DNA of 64,000 nucleotides from the NCBI RefSeq assembly GCF_003480915.1, contig NZ_QUKD01000004.1:404277-468276 (forward strand), written 5' to 3'. Shown piece after piece: positions 1 to 9,443 of the stretch (positions within the stretch are counted from its first letter, which is position 1; every line of letters starts with the position of its first letter). The notes under the pieces are model-generated. The model made no database searches and was not told where the DNA came from. It saw only the letters and a list, made by a program, of their open reading frames with translations. A program made the position numbers and the translations under genes. Source of the DNA: Parabacteroides sp. TM07-1AC. GTDB taxonomy: Bacteria > Bacteroidota > Bacteroidia > Bacteroidales > Tannerellaceae.

Positions 1-1029
1 TATATGGAAGCGAATCCAGACGTGGAGAACTTCGCGAAGTTCGATATCCTGATGCCGCAGGGCAAACGGACCTATGCCGAATGGATCAGATTCGGTAACT
101 CGTTACGCCTCCGCCTGGCTGTCCGTATCGCTATGGCCGATCCCGTACTGGCTGCAGCAGAAGCGAAAAAAGCCTTGACGGATGCAGGAGGTTTATTGGA
201 AGAAGATAACGATATCGTTGCTGTTTCTACGGATGGTACCGGTTATAATAACCCGTTTGGCGAGATCAATAAGGGATGGGGAGAAGTTTTCCTGAATGCA
301 AATATGGAGTCTTATATGGGTGGTTATGACGATCCCCGTTTGTCGAAGTATTTTGATAAGGCTGCCGGCGGCGAAGGTACTGAGATCATTCCGGTAAAGG
401 GTACTTACAAAGGTATCCGTCAGGGAACAGGCTTCAATCATAAAAATTACAGTAAACATTCGAAAAGTACGATTGCGCAGACATCCAATGCAGTTCTAAT
501 GACGGCTGCCGAAGTATGGTTCCTGCGTGCGGAAGCTGCCTTGAGAGGCTGGTCTTCCGAAGATCCGGGTTCTTGTTATGAAAATGGTGTCAAAGCCTCT
601 TTTGCCCAGTGGGGTGCTAAAGATGTAGCTGCATACCTGGAAAGTACGAAGACTCCGAAAGATTATCAGGATGCTTTTGATGCTTCCTTCAATGCAAAAG
701 CTGTAGGCAAAGTAACGCCGGCATGGGATAACGCAGCAACCAATGAAGAAAAGTTGGAAAAAATTATTACTCAGAAATGGATTGCCTGTTATCCGGAAGG
801 CTGCGAAGCATGGACAGAACAAAGACGTACCGGTTATCCTAAGTTGTTCCCGGTTTTGGTGAACGACAGCCAGGGCACGATCGATTCGAACCTGGGACCG
901 CGTAGATTGAATTTCTTTGTCGGCATCAAAACAGCTAATCCTGAGCAATATTCAGCTTTGGTAACGGCTTTGGGTGGTGCAGACAATTGCGGAACCCGTC
1001 TGTGGTGGGATACCGGAAGGAACTTCTAA
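1..1029 (+). CDS. SusD/RagB-like nutrient-binding lipoprotein, 3' part
   Basis: The reading frame is already open at base 1, so the gene starts upstream and about 340 C-terminal residues are seen; full SusD-like_2 proteins are about 500-530 residues, so the lipoprotein signal and roughly the first third are missing. The stretch WIRFGNSLRLRLAVRIA and the later TAAEVWFLRAEAAL helix are typical of the SusD-like_2 branch, whose members sit on the outer membrane and hand glycans or peptides to a partner SusC TonB channel. That partner would be expected just upstream, outside the window. The substrate cannot be told from this fragment. A terminator follows at 1099-1132. Confidence 0.9.
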   Translation, partial: YMEANPDVENFAKFDILMPQGKRTYAEWIRFGNSLRLRLAVRIAMADPVLAAAEAKKALTDAGGLLEEDNDIVAVSTDGTGYNNPFGEINKGWGEVFLNANMESYMGGYDDPRLSKYFDKAAGGEGTEIIPVKGTYKGIRQGTGFNHKNYSKHSKSTIAQTSNAVLMTAAEVWFLRAEAALRGWSSEDPGSCYENGVKASFAQWGAKDVAAYLESTKTPKDYQDAFDASFNAKAVGKVTPAWDNAATNEEKLEKIITQKWIACYPEGCEAWTEQRRTGYPKLFPVLVNDSQGTIDSNLGPRRLNFFVGIKTANPEQYSALVTALGGADNCGTRLWWDTGRNF

Positions 1030-1098
1030 GGGATACGACGTTATTTAGATTGATAACACAGAGTTATTAGATTAAGGTTTTGAGTATTAGGTGATGGA

Positions 1099-1132
1099 AA
1101 CGGGAGTTGCAGGGATGTGGCTCCCGTTTTTT
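1099..1132 (+). terminator. Intrinsic terminator after the SusD gene
   Basis: Stem AACGGGAG (1099-1106) pairs with CTCCCGTT (1121-1128), and the T run continues to 1132. It closes the SusC/SusD-type operon and separates it from the nikR-like gene. Confidence 0.8.
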
Positions 1133-1149
1133 GTGTAATCAGTAATATA

Positions 1150-1215
1150 GGTAATAATATCTGTAATTTATATTACATTATTTCTTTTTAGACAAATTAC
1201 CTTTGTACCGGTAAT
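1150..1215 (+). promoter_or_regulatory. Promoter and operator of the NikR-like gene
   Basis: A TACCTTTG -7 box lies at 1198-1205. An inverted repeat ATTACC-N8-GGTAAT (1196-1201 / 1210-1215) sits right over it, and a second one, GTAATA-N14-TATTAC (1151-1156 / 1171-1176), lies just upstream. The half-site GGTAAY recurs in front of the TonB receptor at 1678-1707. Placement over the promoter suggests autoregulation by the NikR-like protein; this is inference. Confidence 0.55.
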
Positions 1216-1243
1216 AAAATTGTATATTTACCGCTCAAAATAA

Positions 1244-1657
1244 ATGAAGCATTATATGTCGATAAAACGTTTTGGTGTCTCCCTGGAAGACAACCTGTTA
1301 GAATCATTGGATCAGTATGTGGACGAGAATGGCTTTGCCAACCGCTCACAGGCCATCCGCTTTCTGATAGAAAAGAACGTGGCAGAGAAGAAATGGCAAT
1401 GTAATCACATCGTGGCAGGTACTATTATCATTATGTACGACCAGGAGAAAAAGGCTATTTCTGCAAAGATTGCCGGTATCGAGCAGGATTATCAGAACGT
1501 GATCCTTTCCTCTTCCCAGTATTATGTCAATCAGCACTTTTGTCTGCACATCGTTACAGTGATGGGTACAGCCCACCGATTGACTGAATTGTCAGATAAA
1601 CTGACTGCTATCAAGGGTATTAAGCATGGAAAGTTGGTGATGAGCCGGGCGGATTGA
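1244..1657 (+). CDS. NikR-like ribbon-helix-helix regulator lacking the usual Ni ligands
   Basis: 137 residues: an N-terminal ribbon-helix-helix (KRFGVSLEDNLLESLDQYV, then NRSQAIR) and a C-terminal ACT-like NikR domain ending IKGIKHGKLVM. It aligns without gaps to E. coli NikR from the second half on (offset 5). NikR binds Ni(II) through His76, His87, His89 and Cys95; here the matching residues are Gln81, Gln92, Tyr94 and Cys100, so only the Cys is kept. The effector may therefore not be nickel. A second in-frame ATG at 1256 is an equally good start. The next gene, 84 bp on, is a TonB receptor, a likely target since GGTAAY half-sites precede both genes. Confidence 0.85.
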   Translation: MKHYMSIKRFGVSLEDNLLESLDQYVDENGFANRSQAIRFLIEKNVAEKKWQCNHIVAGTIIIMYDQEKKAISAKIAGIEQDYQNVILSSSQYYVNQHFCLHIVTVMGTAHRLTELSDKLTAIKGIKHGKLVMSRAD

Positions 1658-1677
1658 ATATATTTTTTTGCCTGAAT

Positions 1678-1707
1678 GGTAACACGTTTTTATTATTTTG
1701 TGTTACC
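1678..1707 (+). promoter_or_regulatory. Inverted repeat upstream of the TonB receptor
   Basis: GGTAACAC at 1678-1685 is mirrored by GTGTTACC at 1700-1707. The inner half-sites GTAACA-N16-TGTTAC have the same 6-16-6 spacing as the E. coli NikR operator (GTATGA-N16-TCATAC) but a different sequence. It could be the regulator's binding site or a hairpin in the transcript. Confidence 0.5.
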
Positions 1708-1741
1708 GTGGTTAACGATTAATGTTATACAAGAATAAATT

Positions 1742-3634
1742 ATGAAGAAAGGATTTTTACTTATTTCGGGATTATTGGCAGGAGCGGCAGCTTATGCAAC
1801 TGAACCTGTCGAACCAATGGAAATAGACAGTCTGATCAATCTGCAGGGGGTCGTTGTATCTGCGAATAAGATACAGGTGAACCGTAACAGTGTTCCCCTT
1901 ACTGTCTCGGTGATAGACAGGGATCAGATAGAAGCGAGTAGCGAGTCGGCTTTGCTGCCGGTGTTGTCGGAGCGCGTTCCCGGGTTGTTTGTGACGGAAA
2001 AAGGCGTGACCGGCTTTGGCGTTTCCTCGGGATCGGCAGGGACTGTGAACATCCGTGGGGTGGGACAAGGAAATAAAGTTCTTATGTTGTTTGACGGCCA
2101 GCCACAATGGGCAGGTGTTTTCGGGCATTCCTTGCCGGATACGTATGTCGCATCTGATATTGAAAGGGTAGAGGTGATCCGCGGACCGGGTTCGTTATTG
2201 TATGGATCGAATGCGATGGGCGGCGTAGTCAATATTATTACCCGCCAGCACAAGCAACAGGGGCGTCGTACACAGGCTCGTGTGATGTTCGGTTCTTATA
2301 ACACACAGAAGTATATGATTAATAACGGCTATAATATAGGAAATTTCAGCAGTTTCATATCGGTGAACCATGACCGTTCGGATGGTCACAGGCCGGATTC
2401 CAAATTTGATATCACTAACGGCTTTGCCAACCTCGGATACCGGATCAACAATCAATATAAGGTAACCGGCAATTTGAGTTTGGCAAAATATAATACCGAA
2501 GATCCGGGAACAATCACCAGCCCATTGCTGGACCATGACATGCATATTCTTCGTGGTACAACTTCGTTTGCTTTGGAGAATCACCATGAAAAGACAAGCG
2601 GCGCCCTGCGTGTTTTTTATAACTGGGGTCATCATAAAATCAATGACGGACATGCGGTAAATGCCGATCCCCGTTCGTTCCTGTTCTATTCTGACGACCA
2701 TAATACGGGTGTTCAGTTGTATCAGTCTTTTCGTTTGGTAGAAGGAAATACGTTTACTGCCGGTATCGATTATAAGAATTGGGGAGGTCATGCCTGGAAC
2801 GATACGATTAACGGACCGATCGGTGAGATCGTCAAGAAATCGGTAAACGAGGTGGCTGGTTATGCGATCATGCAGCAGGATCTCTTTGATATCCTGAGCC
2901 TGAATGCCGGTGTGCGTTACGAACATAGCAGCGCGTATGGCGGCGAGTGGGTTCCGCAGGCGGGATTTGCCCTTCGCCCGTTCGAAGGAAATACGATCAA
3001 AGGTTCTTTCTCTAAGGGATACAGAAGTCCGACGTTGCGCGAATTGTATATCTCTTATCTTCCTTATTCAAAAGCGAATCCGGACCTGAAGCCGGAAAGT
3101 ATGCTGAGTTATGAATTATCTGTCGGACAATATCTGTTGGATAATCGTTTGCACGCCGAGCTGACTGCTTTTTATATTGAAGGAAAAGATATGATCTCTG
3201 TAGTAAACCGACAGATGTCGAATATCGGACGTTTTTATAATAAAGGGGTCGAATTTGAAGCCGGTTATCAGATTCTGAACAACCTGAATCTGGATATGAA
3301 CTACAGCTATCTGCATATGAATAAGGATATAGTAGCTGCCCCAGCTCATAAATTCTATGCCAGCGCAACTTATATGCCCGGACGCTTTACCTTTAATCTG
3401 AGCGTACAGTCCATATTTGACCTGTATACGAATGTAGGAAATAAGCCGGAAGATAATAAAAAAGAGGACTATACAGTGCTGAATGCCCGTGCTTCTTACC
3501 GTTTTGGCTCGCAGAATAAGGGACTGAAGCTGTTTGTCAAAGGAGAGAACCTGACGGCAACCCGTTATTCCATCAACGAAGGTTACCCGATGCCGAAAGC
3601 TGTGTTTATGGGCGGGATCGATGTGACGTTCTAG
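1742..3634 (+). CDS. TonB-dependent outer-membrane receptor (BtuB/CirA type)
   Basis: 630 residues with a signal peptide (about 1-19, cleaved near AYA), a plug domain (about 35-165, with the typical NIRGVGQGNKVLMLFDGQP, IERVEVIRGPGSLLYGSNAMGGVVNII) and a 22-strand-type barrel ending in the aromatic residue F. There is no carboxypeptidase-like N-terminal extension and no SusD partner next to it, so it is of the metal-chelate/cobalamin/heme class rather than SusC. Its position behind a NikR-like regulator with shared GGTAAY operator half-sites suggests uptake of a metal or metal complex; the substrate is not visible in the sequence. Confidence 0.9.
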   Translation: MKKGFLLISGLLAGAAAYATEPVEPMEIDSLINLQGVVVSANKIQVNRNSVPLTVSVIDRDQIEASSESALLPVLSERVPGLFVTEKGVTGFGVSSGSAGTVNIRGVGQGNKVLMLFDGQPQWAGVFGHSLPDTYVASDIERVEVIRGPGSLLYGSNAMGGVVNIITRQHKQQGRRTQARVMFGSYNTQKYMINNGYNIGNFSSFISVNHDRSDGHRPDSKFDITNGFANLGYRINNQYKVTGNLSLAKYNTEDPGTITSPLLDHDMHILRGTTSFALENHHEKTSGALRVFYNWGHHKINDGHAVNADPRSFLFYSDDHNTGVQLYQSFRLVEGNTFTAGIDYKNWGGHAWNDTINGPIGEIVKKSVNEVAGYAIMQQDLFDILSLNAGVRYEHSSAYGGEWVPQAGFALRPFEGNTIKGSFSKGYRSPTLRELYISYLPYSKANPDLKPESMLSYELSVGQYLLDNRLHAELTAFYIEGKDMISVVNRQMSNIGRFYNKGVEFEAGYQILNNLNLDMNYSYLHMNKDIVAAPAHKFYASATYMPGRFTFNLSVQSIFDLYTNVGNKPEDNKKEDYTVLNARASYRFGSQNKGLKLFVKGENLTATRYSINEGYPMPKAVFMGGIDVTF

Positions 3635-3640
3635 TATACA

Positions 3641-3750
3641 GTTTCTTCTCGAATAAACAAAAGTTTCTTGCCGAGGAAACTTTTGTTTAGTGCCTGGAAA
3701 ACTCTTGTTTAGTGTTTGGAAAACAAAAGTTTTTCAGGCACTAAAACTAA
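3641..3750. repeat. 22-bp periodic palindromic array (word GTTT...AAAC)
   Basis: Five consecutive 22-bp units start with GTTT at 3641, 3663, 3685, 3707 and 3729. Each follows the pattern GTTT-N10-AAAC-N4 (the last slightly shifted), so each unit is itself a short inverted repeat and neighbouring units can also pair, for example 3655-3667 with 3676-3688 (13 bp, perfect). It lies 6 bp after the receptor stop codon between convergent genes and may also end transcription. Confidence 0.8.
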
Positions 3751-3977
3751 AGAATCATAGCGGGTGAAGAATGGTAAGTAGGGAAGGAATAATAGCCATC
3801 TGCAAGTCAAAAGCGGCATAATAGTGGTAGATACAATCTTGAAGTGGTAGATAAAAAAACATCTGCCACCACTGCTAAAACCATTTATTTACAACATATA
3901 CAGGATGAACTTGTAGATGTTGTAGATAATAATGGGAACTTGTAATTACAAATAGAGGGACTTGTTATTTATCCTGC
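3751..3977. other. Non-coding stretch with repeated short words
   Basis: No gene seen. AGTGGTAGAT occurs at 3823 and 3843 and in inverted form (ATCTGCCACCACT) at 3861-3873, giving a possible hairpin; (GA)ACTTGTA-like words recur at 3909, 3938 and 3960. The spacing is less regular than in the 22-bp arrays. Confidence 0.5.
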
Positions 3978-6284
3978 TTATTCTTCTGTTTTCTCCTTAT
4001 GATTCAGAATCAGAGTCGACGGCATCTTCTGCAACGCCTCGCGACGATGTTCGGAAACGTCATTCCAGCTATCATAACTGATCAGCATGAAAGTGTAACC
4101 GTTGAAAAGTGAAGCCGTCATATCCTTCTCTGCCAGCAGGTTCGCCTGCTTGGTCGATTCGACAAACTGGCGGATGGCATATTGTATCTTCTCGCTGCCC
4201 GGTGTCGTTGAACTGCTCCGGTCGAGAATGCTTACCGAACCATGCGTCGTCTTGAGTAGCGTGGAGGCATATTCCAGGATAAACAAATCTTTTTCCGAAT
4301 CGATTACTACAATCACATTACTAGCCTTGACGAATCCCCGGTTTACGAATACACCTACGTCACAATTACTTTTCCCGATAAACATCTTCGTTTTGTCTTT
4401 CAATAATGCACCCGGGTAAAACCATGATTCAGGTGCCTTGAAACGGCGGAAGAAACGATTGTAGAACGACGTACGGTAACGGTTCGCTTCGATATCATCC
4501 GGCTGGTTACTCATCGAGATACCCGAACCTACCAGCAGAAAGTCGAAACCTTCTGTGTTGACAATGTCGGTGATGTCCTGTCCGGCGTTGTTCGATACCT
4601 CGTAGCGTGTATCTATATTAATCCCCAGCTTTTTGGCTCCGTACAGGATGGGACCGAAACTTACCTCTTCGAAGTTGTCCGTATGCAACGGGTTCACGTC
4701 CGAACCGACAGTAAGGTGAAGTGCCGTGAGATCCACCTGATGCCGTTTATGGGCAAACATCTGGTATGCCACATCAAGCATGATCTGTCCGTTGGCAGCC
4801 CGTCCGAATGAGAGCAACACCTTGTAAGTACCGTCTGCTACGTCCACAGTCTTGTATTCTTTGATTTTCTCCCGTGCCTGGAAGCAGAACTTGATGAACG
4901 AAACCAACGGGATCGTCATGAATGTCGTCACCAATGTCATCAGCACCAGCATGACGAAAATAGAAGGAGGGAGGATATGCATTTCGTAACCGATGGTAAG
5001 CACTACAAGCTCCATCAGCCCGCGCGTATTCATCAGCGCACCGATATATAGACTGTCTTTCCAACTTTCGCCTACGAAACGGGCGGAGAACATCGCTCCA
5101 CCGAATTTACCGACGATGGCAACCACGATAAATACCCCGCACATCCACCACAGCTCCGGGCTGTTCAGCAGACCGATCTCGGTGCGTAACCCTGTCGAGA
5201 CGAAAAACAACGGCAGAAACAATGCCAGTGAGACATCTTCCACCTTCTCGGTCATGATCTTACGAAACTTCACATTACTCGGCATCACCACGCCTGCGAT
5301 GAATGCTCCGAACAACGCATGCAGCCCCAGCATTTCCGTCAGATAGGAGGAAATTATCAGGAGGAGGAACATAAAAGCTACCAGCCCTTTGTCGATCACT
5401 TCCTTATTATGATATACGTGCCCGATCATCCGGAGGAACGGACGCACGGCAAAAAACATGAAAGCGATATAAAGTACGGAGAAAAGAATGTTGTAGATCG
5501 CACTCAGCATCGTTCCCGCCTGTGCGATGGCGATCACGACAGCCAATAGGCACCAGGCTGTAATATCACCGTTGGCAGCACTGGCGAGCGAGATCGTTCC
5601 CAGGTGCGTTCGCGTCAACCCTTTCTCCTGTATGATACGTGCCAGCACAGGAAAAGCAGTGATACTCATCGCGATACCGACAAATAGGGCAAACGACAGG
5701 AAAGGGGTACTTTTATCTGCATAGGTGTCATAAACGAAATAGGCAGTAAGCATACCGCAGAAGAAAGGTACGATCGTACTCGTATGGCTTATCAGGATGG
5801 TTTCCTTTAATTTCTTTCGTACTTCGGTAATATCCAACTCCATACCGATGGCGAACATGAACAGGATCAGCCCGAACTGGCTCAGGATCGTGATATTGGC
5901 GAGCGACTCGACCGGGAAGAGGAATCCCGAGACTTCGGGCGACAGATGTCCCAGCACCGACGGTCCCAGTACGATACCCGCCACGATCTCGCCGATAACG
6001 GTCGGTTGCCCTATCTTCTGGAACAGCCACCCGAACAGGCGGCAGGTCAGCAGGATCGTGATGATCTGCAGCAATAATATTCCGATAGGCGACTGTATAT
6101 GGTGCGTCATCAGCTCCCAAAACAAAGAAAAACCTTCACCAAGGTCTTTCGGGGCGTCGTAGGCAGCAGTGATGGCGCTTTCAATCTGTTGTCTTTCTCC
6201 TTCTTTGGCGATCAGATACATTAATGAACCAAAAACCAGGATCATTATAAAATAAAAGGCAATACTCTTTGTTCCTTTACTCAT
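3978..6284 (-). CDS. CPA2-family cation:proton antiporter with C-terminal stress-protein-like domain
   Basis: 768 residues. After one N-terminal membrane segment and a loop there is a Na+/H+ exchanger domain (about 75-450) with the typical GEIVAGIVLGPSVLG, repeated long hydrophobic helices and MNTRGLMELVVL. The last 290 residues are soluble and look like one or two universal-stress-protein folds (KVLLSFGRAANGQIMLDVAYQM). It should exchange Na+ or K+ for H+ across the inner membrane; which ion cannot be told. It is divergent from glgB, with its own -7 box on this strand at 6311-6304. Confidence 0.88.
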   Translation of the reverse strand: MSKGTKSIAFYFIMILVFGSLMYLIAKEGERQQIESAITAAYDAPKDLGEGFSLFWELMTHHIQSPIGILLLQIITILLTCRLFGWLFQKIGQPTVIGEIVAGIVLGPSVLGHLSPEVSGFLFPVESLANITILSQFGLILFMFAIGMELDITEVRKKLKETILISHTSTIVPFFCGMLTAYFVYDTYADKSTPFLSFALFVGIAMSITAFPVLARIIQEKGLTRTHLGTISLASAANGDITAWCLLAVVIAIAQAGTMLSAIYNILFSVLYIAFMFFAVRPFLRMIGHVYHNKEVIDKGLVAFMFLLLIISSYLTEMLGLHALFGAFIAGVVMPSNVKFRKIMTEKVEDVSLALFLPLFFVSTGLRTEIGLLNSPELWWMCGVFIVVAIVGKFGGAMFSARFVGESWKDSLYIGALMNTRGLMELVVLTIGYEMHILPPSIFVMLVLMTLVTTFMTIPLVSFIKFCFQAREKIKEYKTVDVADGTYKVLLSFGRAANGQIMLDVAYQMFAHKRHQVDLTALHLTVGSDVNPLHTDNFEEVSFGPILYGAKKLGINIDTRYEVSNNAGQDITDIVNTEGFDFLLVGSGISMSNQPDDIEANRYRTSFYNRFFRRFKAPESWFYPGALLKDKTKMFIGKSNCDVGVFVNRGFVKASNVIVVIDSEKDLFILEYASTLLKTTHGSVSILDRSSSTTPGSEKIQYAIRQFVESTKQANLLAEKDMTASLFNGYTFMLISYDSWNDVSEHRREALQKMPSTLILNHKEKTEE

Positions 6285-6303
6285 ATGTTATATGGGTTTG
6301 ACG

Positions 6304-6361
6304 CAAAATTAAGAAATATCTACGGAATATCAATACGGTATGTTTTTTTCTTTTATCTTTG
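6304..6361. promoter_or_regulatory. Divergent promoters for the antiporter and glgB
   Basis: On the minus strand TAATTTTG (6311-6304), with ATTG 19 bp upstream, points to the antiporter. On the plus strand TATCTTTG (6354-6361) points to glgB, 24 bp before its ATG. Confidence 0.6.
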
Positions 6362-6385
6362 CGCTAAACCAATCTCAAATAAATC

Positions 6386-8404
6386 ATGGAGTCTCTGAAT
6401 CTAATAAAGAATGACCCTTGGCTTGCCCCTTATAAAGAGGCGATAGAAGGACGGTATCAATACGTGATTGATAAGGAAAAGAGCTTGACTAACAAGGGGA
6501 AACAAACCTTGTCGGAAATGGCTTCCGGATATCTGTACTTCGGTTTACACAAAACCAACAAGGGGTGGGTATTTCGCGAATGGGCCCCGAACGCCACGGC
6601 CATCTACCTGATCGGTACATTCAACGACTGGAAAAAAGAAGAACAATATAAAATGAAGCGCCAGGGCTATGGCGTGTGGGAGATCGCTCTCGAAGAAGAT
6701 CTGTTGCACCACGAAGACCTGTTCAAGTTGCTGGTCGAATGGGACGGAGGAAGCGGTGAACGCATCCCGGCATGGATACGCCGTGTCGTCCAGGATCCTG
6801 TGACGAAGATATTCAGTGCTCAGGTATGGAATCCTGCTACGCCATATACATTTAAAAATAAGCGTTTCAAACCGGATACTTCCCCGCTGCTCATTTACGA
6901 ATGCCATATAGGTATGTCAACGAACGAGGAAAAGGTCGGCTCATACGATGAATTTCGCCTCAACGTTCTGCCCCGCATTGCACGTGAAGGTTACAACGCC
7001 ATTCAAATCATGGCTATCCAGGAGCATCCTTATTACGGATCTTTCGGTTATCATGTCAGCAGTTTCTTCGCAGCTTCATCACGCTTCGGTACGCCCGAAG
7101 AACTGAAACACTTGATCGACGACGCTCACGGGATGGGTATTGCCGTGATCATGGATATTGTACACAGCCATGCTGTTAAGAATGAAGTGGAAGGTCTCGG
7201 ACGTTTCGACGGTTCTTACAACCAGTATTTCCTTAGTGGTTCCCGCCGCGAACATCCGGCATGGGATTCGCTTTGCTTTGATTACGGAAAGAACGAGGTG
7301 CTGCATTTTCTCCTGTCCAACTGCAAATTCTGGCTCGAAGAGTATAAGTTCGACGGTTTCCGCTTCGACGGCGTGACCTCCATGCTTTACTACAGTCATG
7401 GGTTGGGCGAGGCTTTCTGCAATTATGGTGATTATTTTAACGGGCATCAGGATGGCGATGCGATCGCTTATCTCACCCTTGCCAACAAACTGATACATGA
7501 GGTCAATAAAAATGCCATCACTATTGCTGAAGAAGTGAGCGGTATGCCCGGCCTGGCAGCTAAATATGAAGACGGCGGTTATGGCTTCGATTACCGTATG
7601 GCGATGAATATTCCCGATTACTGGATCAAGACAATCAAGGAAAAGAAAGACGAGGACTGGCATCCTTCTTCTATCTGGTGGGAAACGACCAACCGTCGTG
7701 CTGACGAAAAAACAATCAGTTATGCTGAAAGTCACGACCAGGCGCTGGTAGGAGATAAGACTATCATTTTCCGCCTGATAGATGCGGATATGTACTGGCA
7801 TATGCAGAAAGACGACCATAACTTTATGGTTGAACGCGGGGTGGCACTCCATAAGATGATACGTCTTGTGACGGCTTCGACTATCAACGGCGGTTACCTA
7901 AACTTTATGGGTAATGAGTTCGGACATCCGGAATGGATCGATTTTCCGCGCGAAGGTAACGGCTGGTCACATAAATATGCCCGACGCCAGTGGGATCTGG
8001 TAGACAATATGGATTTGAAGTATCATTATTTGGGCGATTTCGATCGCGAGATGGTCGAACTGATCCGCAGCGTGAAGAATTTTCAGTCTACTCCGATACA
8101 GAAGGTGTGGGACAGCGATGGCGACCAGGTTCTGGCGTATATGCGTAAAGACCTGGTGTTCGTCTTCAACTTCAGTCCTACGAAATCGTACACCGACTAC
8201 GGCTTCCTCGTGCCTAAAGGTGAGTATGAGGTGGTATTGAATACGGATGCTACCCGTTTCGGCGGTTTTGGTATCGCGGACGATTCGATACATCATTTCA
8301 CATTACTCGACCCATTATATAAAAAAGAGAAAAAAGAATGGTTGAAGCTGTACATTCCGGCACGTAGTGCTGTTGTACTCAGAAAAGTAAAAGTAAAAAA
8401 ATAA
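6386..8404 (+). CDS. glgB: 1,4-alpha-glucan branching enzyme (GH13, eukaryote-like type)
   Basis: 672 residues. A CBM48 module (about 55-155) is followed by the GH13 barrel. The conserved regions are visible: DIVHSH (257-262), GFRFDGVTSM with the nucleophile Asp328, AEEVSGMP with the acid/base Glu382, and YAESHDQALVGDKT with His450/Asp451. YAESHDQALVGDKT and the overall layout match the eukaryotic/plant-like branching enzymes (GH13_8) rather than the E. coli type. The enzyme makes alpha-1,6 branches in glycogen in the cytoplasm. manA follows after 20 bp, so they are likely cotranscribed. Confidence 0.96.
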   Translation: MESLNLIKNDPWLAPYKEAIEGRYQYVIDKEKSLTNKGKQTLSEMASGYLYFGLHKTNKGWVFREWAPNATAIYLIGTFNDWKKEEQYKMKRQGYGVWEIALEEDLLHHEDLFKLLVEWDGGSGERIPAWIRRVVQDPVTKIFSAQVWNPATPYTFKNKRFKPDTSPLLIYECHIGMSTNEEKVGSYDEFRLNVLPRIAREGYNAIQIMAIQEHPYYGSFGYHVSSFFAASSRFGTPEELKHLIDDAHGMGIAVIMDIVHSHAVKNEVEGLGRFDGSYNQYFLSGSRREHPAWDSLCFDYGKNEVLHFLLSNCKFWLEEYKFDGFRFDGVTSMLYYSHGLGEAFCNYGDYFNGHQDGDAIAYLTLANKLIHEVNKNAITIAEEVSGMPGLAAKYEDGGYGFDYRMAMNIPDYWIKTIKEKKDEDWHPSSIWWETTNRRADEKTISYAESHDQALVGDKTIIFRLIDADMYWHMQKDDHNFMVERGVALHKMIRLVTASTINGGYLNFMGNEFGHPEWIDFPREGNGWSHKYARRQWDLVDNMDLKYHYLGDFDREMVELIRSVKNFQSTPIQKVWDSDGDQVLAYMRKDLVFVFNFSPTKSYTDYGFLVPKGEYEVVLNTDATRFGGFGIADDSIHHFTLLDPLYKKEKKEWLKLYIPARSAVVLRKVKVKK

Positions 8405-8424
8405 CCAAACAACAAAACACAGTT

Positions 8425-9399
8425 ATGTTATATCCAATGACATTTAAGCCTATCCTCAAGAAGATCATTTGGGGAGGCTCAGACATCTGCCCGTTTAAGG
8501 GCATTACGCCAGTAGAAGAAGGGATCGGCGAAAGCTGGGAACTTTCTCATGTAGAAGGAAACTATTCTATCGTCGATAATGGTGATTTGGAAGGTAAGTC
8601 ACTCGATGAACTGATCCGTACATACGGCAAACAGTTGCTGGGAGAAAAGGTAATGGAGCAATTCGGTTCTACATTTCCCCTGCTTATCAAGTTTATCGAT
8701 GCTCGCGATGACCTTTCCATTCAGGTGCATCCTGACGACGCACTGGCTATGAAACGCCATAACTCTTTCGGTAAGACAGAAATGTGGTATGTGATAAAGG
8801 CAGAGAAAGGGGCGGGGCTGTACTCCGGCTTCTCACAGCAGATCGACGCGGACGAATATGTGAAACGTGTAGGTGATAACACGATCATGGACGTTTTGCA
8901 GCGCTATGAAGTTTCTCCGGGCGATGTTTTCTTCCTGCCTGCCGGACGCGTACATGCTATCGGTGCGGGATGCTTTATCGCTGAGATACAGCAGACCAGC
9001 AACATTACTTACCGTATCTACGATTACGACCGTAAGGATGCCAGCGGCAACGGACGTGAGCTGCATACCGAACTGGCAAAGGATGCGATCGACTATACGA
9101 CGCTCCCCGACTACCGTACGCATTATAAGGCACATACCAATGCCACGGTTGAACTTGCCAATTGCAAATATTTCACCACCAACCTGCTCGACCTGGATAC
9201 GATGATGGTGCGCGACTTCTCTGAACTCGATTCGTTTGTCGTATATATATGTATGGAGGGTAAGGCTTCTATCCGTGACAATAAAGGAAACGAGATCTTC
9301 ATCCATCAGGGACAGACTGTTCTGATCCCGGCCGATACGGAAGTGGTGACAATCTCACCGGCTCCGAATGCAAAGTTCATGGAGACTTATATCGGATAA
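8425..9399 (+). CDS. manA: Mannose-6-phosphate isomerase, class I
   Basis: 324 residues of the cupin-type phosphomannose isomerase family. The zinc ligands are visible: Gln100 and His102 in IQVHPDD, Glu119 in KTEMWYV, and His177 in LPAGRVHAIGAG. The YRIYDYDR motif (196-203) is also typical. It interconverts mannose-6-P and fructose-6-P. It starts 20 bp after glgB. A second cupin makes the C-terminal part (LLDLDTMMVRDF... HQGQTVLIPA). Confidence 0.95.
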   Translation: MLYPMTFKPILKKIIWGGSDICPFKGITPVEEGIGESWELSHVEGNYSIVDNGDLEGKSLDELIRTYGKQLLGEKVMEQFGSTFPLLIKFIDARDDLSIQVHPDDALAMKRHNSFGKTEMWYVIKAEKGAGLYSGFSQQIDADEYVKRVGDNTIMDVLQRYEVSPGDVFFLPAGRVHAIGAGCFIAEIQQTSNITYRIYDYDRKDASGNGRELHTELAKDAIDYTTLPDYRTHYKAHTNATVELANCKYFTTNLLDLDTMMVRDFSELDSFVVYICMEGKASIRDNKGNEIFIHQGQTVLIPADTEVVTISPAPNAKFMETYIG

Positions 9400-9443
9400 T
9401 CGGATAGTTTTCCGGAATCTTGAAGCCGCCTGCAAGCGGCATA

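Noticed and set aside
1658..1741. Cobalamin or other riboswitch before the TonB receptor
   Set aside because: The gap is only 84 bp and holds a simple inverted repeat; no B12-box or other known aptamer core is seen.
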